Shown in pieces: positions 47,701 through 55,026 of a stretch of 64,000 bases of DNA; position 1 is the stretch's first letter, and each line of letters begins with the position of its first letter. The stretch is taken from assembly GCA_023665085.1 (NCBI GenBank), contig JAMPEQ010000005.1, positions 62,001 to 126,000 of the forward strand. The letters run 5' to 3'. A program made the translations under genes and the position numbers. This DNA is from Bacteroides sp. Its GTDB lineage: Bacteria > Bacillota > Clostridia > Oscillospirales > Acutalibacteraceae. The notes beneath the pieces are model-generated. The model searched no databases. It was not told the origin of the DNA and was given only the letters and a program-made list of their open reading frames with translations.

Positions 47701-50069
47701 ACATTAAATTCAGTGCTAAACTGGGCGGAACAAAGAAGGGACCGAGAGACTGGAAGCTTCAGTACAGCCTTGACGGTGTAAATTATACTGATGTTGACGG
47801 CACTGTTTATTCAATCAAAGCAAATAAGTCAATGGAGCTTGCATTTGACAATGTTATGCTTCCTGATGAATGTAAGAATCAGAAAGAAGTACACATTAGA
47901 ATGGTTGTTGCAAATGATGTAGCAATTAATAATGTAAACACAATTGTTAATCAGCTCAGCGGTGACGCTGCTGTAAACGATATTGCAGTAACAGGAACAT
48001 CTCTCAGCGTTGTTACAGCTCTTTATGAGCCGACAATCGTTGCCGAAATCGGTGAAACTGTATTCAGTGACAGCAGCATTGAAATTGTTGATAACAACGG
48101 CGGTGCAGATCTTTACTACAGTGTAAACGGAAGTGAGCCTGTTCTTTATACAGGCAAGATAAATCCGTTCAATGCAAAAACCTCTAAGGTTGGTGACACT
48201 GCAGAAATTACTGCATATGCTTCATTTAACGATATCAAGAGTGCTGAGACTACTGTTACAGTGACTTTCGGCGGTGTAGATATCAACAGCTTTGTTTATA
48301 CAGATTATTCAACAAATGTAACATCAGGTGCAGTACAGTCAACAGGCGGAACATATGGTGAAAGCGGCAAGATGACTGCATACACTGACGGTGTTTCACA
48401 GTACGTTCCTTTGTGGAGAGATGATCATTCTTCTTTCTGCGTTGCTCCGGATGATGGTGCAAAGTGGTCTGAAAATTCAGGCTTTACATACAAGGTTAGC
48501 ACAGCAGGCTATGAAAATGTAAACTTCAGCTGCATGGCTTATACTACTGCACAAGGTCCGAAGAGTATTACCCTTCAGTACAGTCTTGACGGCAAGGAGT
48601 TTACAAATATTCAGTCAGATATTCCTCTTACTGCAAACGGTGCACTTGAACAGCTCTTACTTACAGCAGAGCTTCCTGCAGCCTGCGATAATCAGTCTGT
48701 ACTTTATCTCAGACTTGCAACAACAGAAAATTTATCTTTCAGCGGAAATCTTCTTCACAATGTTGACGCTAAAGGTAATCTCTATGTAAACAATGTTATC
48801 GTTGCAGGTGATGATAACGGCTCATTTAAGATGCCGTATACAAATAAGTCTACAAATTACTTTGGTGCAACAGGAACAGTTAAATATATCAGCCCGGACA
48901 ATCTTCCTATGCAGTATATTGTAACTGACAGCAAGGGACAGATTGTGCTTTCAGGTGCATATGCTGAAACAGGTATTCAGCTCTCTTCAGCAAAATATTT
49001 TGACAAAACTGCTCAGGAGGCTTATACTGTTCTTATAGAGGCTGTTGATGATGAAGAGACAAGTGTTCCTAATACTGCAACCTATTACTATAAGGGTGAC
49101 AGCGTAGTTAAATTTAACTACAACGACAAATTAAATCTCTTTGCAAATTATGTTTCATCAGACAGTCTTTCAGTTAAGAATACAAGCGGTGCAAACAGCG
49201 GAACTCTTTCAATGTATCCTAACGGTGAAATTGCTACAGAGCTCAGCTATACAGAAAAATATGGCGTAAGAGTGTCAAAAACGCTGTTCAATAGCTTTGC
49301 TGCCAGCAAGGATCTTGATAATCCTGAGGGCAACGGATTCTGGCTTATTGAAACAAGCACTCTAGGCTATAGCAACCTTACTCTTAACCTTGAACAGCTC
49401 AGCTCAAACCAAGGTCCTAGAGACTGGGGTATTGCTTACAGCACAGACGGCAAGAATTATACTTATGTTGAAAACTCAAATGCAAGAGCAATCAGCAATG
49501 ATGCTGCCTCATCAACAGTTGAAACATATGGAAATCTTCCTCTTCCGAGTGAATGCGATAATCAGGAAAAGCTTTATGTAAAAGTATTTATCAACGGCGG
49601 CGAGAGTGTTGACCGTACAGAGCTTGAGCTTACAACAAAGGGTAACACAGGTATAAATTCTATTGAAATCAGCGGTACTCCTGCTGCAAGAGCAGTTAAC
49701 TTTAATATTGTTCTTCCAAAGGCAAGCAACGGAGAGCTTCCTTTAACAGCAGTAAGCAATGCGGATATTTATGTTGACGGCAGACTTGCAGGCACAGCTG
49801 ATGAGAACGGAAATGTAAGTGTAAGACTTGTTCTTGGAGCACCTTCAAAGATTGATATTAAATATCAGAATGCTGTAAGAACAGTAAATATCACTGCTGA
49901 TGAAAATACAACATCACAGGAGCTTGCACTTCAGATATTTGATGCAAACAACGACGGCTATGTAAATGCCAAAGACTTTGCAATAATTAAAAACGACAGT
50001 AAGTATGACAGCTACAGATCATATTTCCAGAATTATATTAACCAGACTGCTGAAGAAGCATACAAATAA
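44790..50069 (+). CDS. Giant secreted CotH-kinase surface protein with half-dockerin tail
   Basis: 1759 aa. Signal peptide (1-32). CotH kinase domain (about 200-640): SGRGNGTW, KNPYNVKLEKSTSLLGMGKA, KKWCLLANDVDKSLVKNQL, KPVDLYVNQQYLGSYQLSEK, and MWDMDNS with Asp541/Asp543 as the expected metal-binding pair. Then an MBG-like repeat (about 690-770), an Ig-like domain with SYQWYRNGEPI, and three related beta-sandwich repeats marked by GPRDWKLQYSLDGVNY, GPKSITLQYSLDGKEF and GPRDWGIAYSTDGKNY. It ends in a single EF-hand/dockerin-like loop DANNDGYVNAKDFAIIKN (from Asp1718). CotH kinases phosphorylate secreted proteins, known for spore coat proteins; the target here is unknown. Confidence 0.85.
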   Translation: MKKSMKKSIALLLALLMLVSTFAIGSFTASAASAPVDVESAKVAVWADPENVLNQAKVEAFSLTGTAQDTLAVLGSVQPFKRSSSSGSSLGGWGSVGGSSSDSGNYYWFFPSNADLTSLKIWFKETDTLTIDSTSITSGVATDVFKELNEGGVSKTYTVKLNNTSYTVTAMKSGDVGTVYIDTKSGSLKTITSSSDHSAWEAGTIMVVQPDGTVDYMGVMSKMSGRGNGTWDTSGKKNPYNVKLEKSTSLLGMGKAKKWCLLANDVDKSLVKNQLTYDFADYIGIKYQPHCKPVDLYVNQQYLGSYQLSEKVEIKSNRVNISDAYENLEIANGTVDSATGAIVPADFAAAKTAVETVNKTTIGSITKRDVTGHTVGAYKYSKIDDSAIDTTGGYLYELEISNRWVNENAGFCAYNRQGWVLKSADYASENMVKYSYNLLYALGASVYNSGVVPSTTTTTSCPKTATKYSTTLYGTNSITNPAPAAEYQGKKWSDLLDADSAVRYYWTQEFFKNMDSSTSSTYFYKDSDSVDSKLYAGPMWDMDNSMGTIDSKDTERWGYSYDTSTGWYTKNARIYRWRCDDSTMSYSTDDQSPLNFYAALATNCTDFWQMAEKYYYAYISPAADILLGKAEDTTGKLHSIAYYVNTINKSAQMDALRHDTTYSAEGYIDKLSTWTSERQTWINGQIKPVDFKDLGLFVDTIPAQTYTGKALTPAVTVNIYENGADVALIPNVDYTLSYSNNIDAGTASVTINGAGLYTGSVTKTFRINPADLGTNHTAEIEALSYIDTELNPILTNNTTGTGYSSGVSYQWYRNGEPIADAVNEKYLTTSEDVGAKLTCVITGDGTNITGSVTSNECEVLTGEKPTGYSRTIASWNYNYTADNTLLVNGDTSGNGFYYVATGGENQATSNLYASVNATDQAKLKWSGTADLFTNNAIADQAPVMGTSKTDMLAWGTYPYFETVVSTAGYENIKFSAKLGGTKKGPRDWKLQYSLDGVNYTDVDGTVYSIKANKSMELAFDNVMLPDECKNQKEVHIRMVVANDVAINNVNTIVNQLSGDAAVNDIAVTGTSLSVVTALYEPTIVAEIGETVFSDSSIEIVDNNGGADLYYSVNGSEPVLYTGKINPFNAKTSKVGDTAEITAYASFNDIKSAETTVTVTFGGVDINSFVYTDYSTNVTSGAVQSTGGTYGESGKMTAYTDGVSQYVPLWRDDHSSFCVAPDDGAKWSENSGFTYKVSTAGYENVNFSCMAYTTAQGPKSITLQYSLDGKEFTNIQSDIPLTANGALEQLLLTAELPAACDNQSVLYLRLATTENLSFSGNLLHNVDAKGNLYVNNVIVAGDDNGSFKMPYTNKSTNYFGATGTVKYISPDNLPMQYIVTDSKGQIVLSGAYAETGIQLSSAKYFDKTAQEAYTVLIEAVDDEETSVPNTATYYYKGDSVVKFNYNDKLNLFANYVSSDSLSVKNTSGANSGTLSMYPNGEIATELSYTEKYGVRVSKTLFNSFAASKDLDNPEGNGFWLIETSTLGYSNLTLNLEQLSSNQGPRDWGIAYSTDGKNYTYVENSNARAISNDAASSTVETYGNLPLPSECDNQEKLYVKVFINGGESVDRTELELTTKGNTGINSIEISGTPAARAVNFNIVLPKASNGELPLTAVSNADIYVDGRLAGTADENGNVSVRLVLGAPSKIDIKYQNAVRTVNITADENTTSQELALQIFDANNDGYVNAKDFAIIKNDSKYDSYRSYFQNYINQTAEEAYK

Positions 50070-50098
50070 GCGATAAAGCTTAGGATAGAGAGGGCAAA

Positions 50099-51262
50099 AT
50101 GAAAAAGCGTATAATTTCGCTAATAATTGTTATTGCATTGATTATATCTTCATTAGCCCTCTCTATTACTGCGTTTGCAAGCTCCAAAGAGCTTAAGCTG
50201 AACATTATGGCATCAACTATAATGAATGGTATGGATGATTTGGAGTGGTTTTATTTCACGCCTGAAGAGTCGGGAGAATATTCGCTTCTTTCCTATAATG
50301 ATTATCCAAGCCATGCATATCTGTACACACGTGAAAAGCAGGCTAACGGTGAGATTGACCTTGTTAAGCATGCTTATTCAAATAAGGATGAAAATTATGC
50401 AGATAACGGACACAATTCACGTCAGTTCTGCTTGACGCATCATCTTGACGCAGGCGTAACTTATTATTATGCTGTCGGATGGTATTTATCTGATACCAGC
50501 ACATCTTCGATGCAGGTTATGCTGAGAAATGATTATTATGATATAGACAGAATAGAAAGTATCGAGCTGGGCAAGCCGGTTGCGCTGGAAATTTACAATG
50601 ACGGCATATGGGCAAGAGATGCTGATAATCAAAGGTATTACAGATACTCTGTGTCAAAGGTGCTTGCAAATCTCAGTGTTACAATTAATTTTACCGACGG
50701 AACATCTATCACAGCTCCTTATGCTGAAAGAATAGGTGATTTTTCGGTGTCATATATTGATAATCAGTATGATAAGCACTGGTATCCTGATTATGATGAT
50801 AATTATAACGGCAATATACTCACCATAAAAATTCTTGATAAGACAGCCAGTGTAAGTGTGCCTATTATTGCCGGCACAAGATATTATACAAAGGGCACAG
50901 CAGTTGATCTGTCAGGCAATCCGATTAAAAATGCAAATGTTGCAGTGAACAGAATAAATACAACGGTTACAGATGAAAACGGAAATTTCAGCCTTTATCT
51001 TCCTTCAGGTATCAATAATATCGAAATCAGCACAGATCATTCAATTACGCGAAAAATTCAGCTTACAGTGTCTTTAAATAAGGATAATAATGATTTTACT
51101 GATACTCCTTTTGAAGTATGCAATTGTGATTATGTTGATGATGATGTAATAAATGCCAAGGATTTTGCATTTATTAAAAAATCTGTTTCTAATGCCGAAA
51201 AGGACAGAGCCTTGTCTGAATTCGCGAATGCAATAAATTTTACCGAGAGTGATTATAAATAA
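50099..51262 (+). CDS. Secreted protein with carboxypeptidase-regulatory-like domain and dockerin-like tail
   Basis: 387 aa. Signal peptide (SLIIVIALIISSLALSITAF, about 6-25). The middle resembles bacterial extracellular beta domains (WFYFTPEESGEYSLLSYNDY). About 275-345 is a CarboxypepD_reg-like fold: AVDLSGNPIKNANVAV, then TVTDENGNFSLYLPSGINNI. The C-terminal NAKDFAFIKKSVSNAEKDRA matches the tail of the preceding CotH protein. It starts 29 bp after it, behind GAGAGGG, and is probably the last gene of the cluster. Function unknown. Confidence 0.75.
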   Translation: MKKRIISLIIVIALIISSLALSITAFASSKELKLNIMASTIMNGMDDLEWFYFTPEESGEYSLLSYNDYPSHAYLYTREKQANGEIDLVKHAYSNKDENYADNGHNSRQFCLTHHLDAGVTYYYAVGWYLSDTSTSSMQVMLRNDYYDIDRIESIELGKPVALEIYNDGIWARDADNQRYYRYSVSKVLANLSVTINFTDGTSITAPYAERIGDFSVSYIDNQYDKHWYPDYDDNYNGNILTIKILDKTASVSVPIIAGTRYYTKGTAVDLSGNPIKNANVAVNRINTTVTDENGNFSLYLPSGINNIEISTDHSITRKIQLTVSLNKDNNDFTDTPFEVCNCDYVDDDVINAKDFAFIKKSVSNAEKDRALSEFANAINFTESDYK

Positions 51263-51279
51263 ATAGTTTATTTAAATTA

Positions 51280-51388
51280 TGTCTTTTTCCGTTATGCGTC
51301 GTTATCGGCAAAATTCCGCTCGGTCACATATCCACATATGCTCCCGTCGACGAAATTTTACCAAAGCCTAGCCTAACGAAAAAATCCA
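51280..51388. repeat. Dispersed imperfect palindromic repeat, copy 2
   Basis: Same order of phrases as 30309-30417: TATGCGTCGTTAT, CGCTCGGTCACATA, TATGCTCCCGTCG, AAAGCCTAGCCTAA. Part of a 419-bp gap without genes. Confidence 0.8.
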
Positions 51389-51429
51389 AAAATTTAAAGG
51401 CATTCTGGATATTTGCAACATATAAGAAA

Positions 51430-51595
51430 AAGTTCCCTGTGCCGCAGTGCGCATTGTGTGCGCGGCACACGCTTAAAGGGGGTTATAAGGGGGAATTAGC
51501 GCAGGCTATCCCCCTGATTCGTTTTCTTGGTATCGTTCTTTGGCGACACAAAAGAATGATACGACCGTGCGTCAGCACAAATATATTTATAAAAA
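51430..51595. repeat. Second repeat module and GTGCGC-core hairpin
   Basis: Contains CCTGTGCCGCAGTGCGCATT and GTGTGCGCGGCACAC (a hairpin like that at 7453-7506), then GGGGGAATTAGCGCAGGCTA, TTTTCTTGGTATCGTTCTTT and ACCGTGCGTCAGCACAAATA. The latter parts are the reverse complement of the module at 30490-30660, and the last phrase also occurs at 6928. Confidence 0.75.
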
Positions 51596-51639
51596 TAACA
51601 ATAATCCAATAAGCAAGGCTTATGCAGATAAACAATTTT

Positions 51640-51674
51640 TTATAAAAAATAGGAGCTGTGAAAACAGCTCCTTG
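51640..51674 (-). terminator. Terminator after pyrG
   Basis: On the minus strand AGGAGCTG pairs with CAGCTCCT around TTTTCA, then ATTTTTTAT. Confidence 0.88.
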
Positions 51675-51681
51675 TTTCTTT

Positions 51682-53292
51682 TTATTTTGCTTGTTTGTTT
51701 TTTAATGCGGCAGTTACAAAACCTCGGAAAAGAGGATGCGGTTTATTTGGTCTGGACTTAAATTCAGGATGAAACTGACCTGCCACAAACCATGGATGCG
51801 ACGGAATTTCCACCATTTCAACAATATGATTATCAGGTGATGTGCCTGCAAAAATCATTCCGCCTGCCAGCAGCTCGTTTCTGTAGTCGTTGTTAACCTC
51901 ATATCTGTGTCTGTGACGCTCATAAATCATTGATGCACCATAAAGTTCAAATGCCTTTGATTCAGGATTTACAGTACACGGATATTTACCCAGTCGCATA
52001 GTTCCGCCCATGTCTTCAACATTTTTCTGTTCGGGAAGAATGTCAATAACCGGATATGGAGTTTCAGGATTAATTTCAGCTGAGTTCGCATCCTTTAATC
52101 CAAGAACATTTCTGGCAAATTCGATAATTGCTATCTGCATGCCGAGGCAAATACCAAGATAGGGGATATTATTTTCTCTTGCGTACTGACAGGCTCTTAT
52201 TTTGCCTTCTATACCGCGTGAACCAAAGCCTCCCGGCACAAGTATACCATCCATATCACCAAGAATTTCAGCAACGTCTGCATCACCCTCAAGACTTTCG
52301 CTGTCAATCCATTTGATGTCAACTGCACTTTGTGTTGATATTCCGCCATGCTTCAGTGCCTCGTTGACAGAAATGTAAGAATCGTGCAGTTCAACGTATT
52401 TTCCAACCATAGCAATTTTAACCGTTTGTTTAGGATTGCGAAGAGCGTGAAGCATATTTTCCCAGTCCTCTAAATCAGGCTCTTTGCATTCAAGACCAAG
52501 CTTTTTAATAACAATTTCGTCCATTTTCTGCTCCTTGAGCATCATGGGAACAGCGTAGAGAATATCGCAGTTGTTATTTTCTATAACGCATTCGGGTTCA
52601 ACATTGCAGAAAAGTGAAATTTTATTTTTTATATCATCTGTAAGGGGATGTTCTGTTCGGCATACAATAATGTCAGGTCTGATACCTATAGAAAGCATTT
52701 CCTTAACAGAGTGTTGTGTCGGCTTTGATTTAAGCTCGTCAGATGCAGCCAAATACGGAACAAGTGTTACATGGATAAACAAACAGTTTTCTCGGCCCAC
52801 ATCAAGTGCAAACTGGCGAATTGCCTCTAAAAACGGCTGCGATTCAATATCACCTACCGTTCCGCCGATTTCTACAAAGCACACCTCTGCACCCGTATCT
52901 GCATTTTTTGCAATAGAACGCTTAATTTCGTTTGTAACATGAGGAATAATTTGAACTGTCTGACCGCCGTATATGCCCTTTCGCTCGTCACCGATAACCT
53001 TCCAAAAAACTCTTCCGCTGGTGAGATTAGAGTTTTGTGACAGACTTTCGTCAATAAATCTTTCGTAGTGGCCAAGATCCAAATCAGTTTCAGCACCGTC
53101 ATCAGTAACAAATACCTCTCCATGCTGTACAGGGTTCATTGTACCGGGATCAACATTAAGATACGGATCAAGTTTTTGTACCGTAACCTTGATGCCCCTT
53201 GCCTTAAGCAGTCTGCCAAGAGAAGCTGCTGTTATACCCTTGCCAAGACCTGAAACAACTCCGCCCGTGATAAAAATATACTTTGTGTTCAT
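51682..53292 (-). CDS. pyrG: CTP synthase
   Basis: Aminates UTP to CTP with glutamine. 536 aa. Synthase domain with [20 protein letters not shown] and [20 protein letters not shown]; glutaminase domain with [12 protein letters not shown], the catalytic Cys in [16 protein letters not shown], and the His/Glu in [12 protein letters not shown] behind AAAGGAGGAT. The 100-bp leader carries a hairpin. Confidence 0.97.
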   Translation of the reverse strand: MNTKYIFITGGVVSGLGKGITAASLGRLLKARGIKVTVQKLDPYLNVDPGTMNPVQHGEVFVTDDGAETDLDLGHYERFIDESLSQNSNLTSGRVFWKVIGDERKGIYGGQTVQIIPHVTNEIKRSIAKNADTGAEVCFVEIGGTVGDIESQPFLEAIRQFALDVGRENCLFIHVTLVPYLAASDELKSKPTQHSVKEMLSIGIRPDIIVCRTEHPLTDDIKNKISLFCNVEPECVIENNNCDILYAVPMMLKEQKMDEIVIKKLGLECKEPDLEDWENMLHALRNPKQTVKIAMVGKYVELHDSYISVNEALKHGGISTQSAVDIKWIDSESLEGDADVAEILGDMDGILVPGGFGSRGIEGKIRACQYARENNIPYLGICLGMQIAIIEFARNVLGLKDANSAEINPETPYPVIDILPEQKNVEDMGGTMRLGKYPCTVNPESKAFELYGASMIYERHRHRYEVNNDYRNELLAGGMIFAGTSPDNHIVEMVEIPSHPWFVAGQFHPEFKSRPNKPHPLFRGFVTAALKNKQAK

Positions 53293-53322
53293 AATGATCC
53301 TCCTTTAAGCTTTAAATAGTAT

Positions 53323-53347
53323 AGGGTGTGCTCTAACGGCACACCCT
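53323..53347 (-). promoter_or_regulatory. Hairpin in the pyrG leader
   Basis: AGGGTGTGC and GCACACCCT form a perfect 9-bp stem with a 7-nt loop, 30 bp before the pyrG start. It lacks a T-run on the minus strand, so it is a weak terminator of the DUF1846 gene or a pyrG control element. Reiterative CTP-sensing attenuation is known for pyrG in Firmicutes, but its initiation sequence cannot be confirmed here. Confidence 0.45.
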
Positions 53348-53392
53348 GCATTTTTGTACATGTTGCATTCGCAGTGCCCGGCAAAACAAGAA

Positions 53393-54868
53393 TCAAATTC
53401 TTTTTTTATCAGTTATTGCGGTACAGCTCACTCTGATACCAAGCTTTTTCAGCACGTTTTCATCAACGTGTGACAGCAGGGTGGTTGAATGCATCTCACA
53501 TTTATTGAGTTTTGAAAGCTGTTCGAGTGCCAGCCTTGCGTTTTCATCGTTAACTGCAGAAACAGAGAGGGCAATTAAAACCTCATCAGTATGCAGTCTG
53601 GGGTTTTTGCTGTTAAGATGATTTGTTTTAAGCTCTTGTATAGGCTTAATTACCTCAGGAGATATAAGAAGTATCTCCTTGTCAATTCCGCCAAGATATT
53701 TGAGTGCATTGAGCAGTGTAGCTGATGCACAGCCGAGTAAATCAGATGTTTTGCCTGTAATTATTGTTCCGTCATTCAGTTCAATTGCAGCGGCAGGCTT
53801 TTCAGTTCTTTCAGCCAGCTCAACTGCTGTTTTTGTGCATATTCTGTCGTCAACATCAAGTCCTGCATTATTCATAAGCAGTTCAAGCTTGAATATTTCA
53901 TCTTTGTTGTTCTTGCCTCTGAGATTTTCACAGCAGGCAGAGAAATATCTTCTTATAATTTCCTGATTTGATGCATCGCATACTGCATCATTGTCAACAA
54001 TACAGTTGCCCGCCATATTGACACCCATGTCAGTAGGTGATTTATAAGGGCATGTGCCGTAAATTTTGTCAAAGGTAGCTTTCAAGACAGGGAATATTTC
54101 AACATCTCTGTTGTAGTTTACAGTGGTTTTTCCGTATGCTTCAAGATGCCATGGATCAATCATGTTTACGTCGTTGAGATCAGCAGTTGCAGCCTCGTAA
54201 GCAATGTTTACAGGGTGCTTGAGTGCAATATTCCAGATAGGGAATGTTTCAAACTTAGCATAACCGGCTTTAATTCCTCTTTTGTTTTCGTGATAAAGCT
54301 GGGAAAGGCAGGTTGCCATTTTTCCGCTTCCGGGACCAGGTGCAGTGATAACTACAAGCTCCCTTGTAGTTTCAATATAATCGTTTTTGCCGTAGCCCTC
54401 ATCACTGACAATGTGGCTTATGCTGGCAGGATAACCGTCAATTACATAGTGACGGTAGCAGGGAATTTCTGCTTTTTTCAATCTTTGCTCAAAGGCAACT
54501 ACTTTTGGTGCAGACACATATTTTGTGAGCACAACACTGCCAACCATCAGCCCCTTGCTTCTGAAAGCGTCAATAAGTCTAAATACATCAACGTCATATG
54601 TAATGCCAAGGTCACCGCGGACCTTGTTTTTTTCAATATCTTCTGCACTGATAACTATTACTATTTCTGCCTGATCCTTTAACTGCATAAGCATCTGGAG
54701 CTTGCTGTCAGGCTGAAAACCCGGCAGAACTCTTGATGCGTGGTAGTCATCAAACAGCTTTCCTCCAAATTCAAGGTACAGCTTTCCTCCGAATTCATTA
54801 ATTCTTTCTTTAATTCTGCTTGACTGCATCTGCAGATATTTGTCATTGTCAAAACCGATTTTAAACAT
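53393..54868 (-). CDS. DUF1846 family protein
   Basis: 491 aa. Starts FKIGFDNDKYLQMQSSRIKE; further on YLEFGGKLFDDYHASRVLPG, ITAPGPGSGKMATCLSQLYH, and NAGLDVDDRICTKTAVELAE, all characteristic of DUF1846. Length is typical. The APGPGSGK phrase looks like a nucleotide-binding loop. Structures of the family exist, but I know of no established reaction. Single gene behind GGGAGAAAT. Confidence 0.88.
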   Translation of the reverse strand: MFKIGFDNDKYLQMQSSRIKERINEFGGKLYLEFGGKLFDDYHASRVLPGFQPDSKLQMLMQLKDQAEIVIVISAEDIEKNKVRGDLGITYDVDVFRLIDAFRSKGLMVGSVVLTKYVSAPKVVAFEQRLKKAEIPCYRHYVIDGYPASISHIVSDEGYGKNDYIETTRELVVITAPGPGSGKMATCLSQLYHENKRGIKAGYAKFETFPIWNIALKHPVNIAYEAATADLNDVNMIDPWHLEAYGKTTVNYNRDVEIFPVLKATFDKIYGTCPYKSPTDMGVNMAGNCIVDNDAVCDASNQEIIRRYFSACCENLRGKNNKDEIFKLELLMNNAGLDVDDRICTKTAVELAERTEKPAAAIELNDGTIITGKTSDLLGCASATLLNALKYLGGIDKEILLISPEVIKPIQELKTNHLNSKNPRLHTDEVLIALSVSAVNDENARLALEQLSKLNKCEMHSTTLLSHVDENVLKKLGIRVSCTAITDKKRI

Positions 54869-54920
54869 ATTTCTCCCGAATTAGCATGAACTCATGTGGT
54901 TCTTTGCGTGTTCCTTTCTC

Positions 54921-54962
54921 AAAAAAATGAAAAAACGGCTGTACGCAATTGTACAACCGTTT
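54921..54962 (-). terminator. Terminator after the GH27 operon
   Basis: 12-bp stem (54933-54944 with 54951-54962, one wobble pair), then a T-run on the minus strand (54921-54935). Ends the four-gene operon. Confidence 0.88.
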
Positions 54963-55026
54963 GTACTTACATATTATACAGTAATTCTTTTTGTAAATCA
55001 ATAGTATAAATGCAATTTATTAAATT

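Noticed and set aside
51540-51761. 73-aa plus-strand ORF in the repeat region
   Set aside because: It runs through repeat DNA, the pyrG terminator and the pyrG 3' end in antisense; no ribosome site or protein-like composition.
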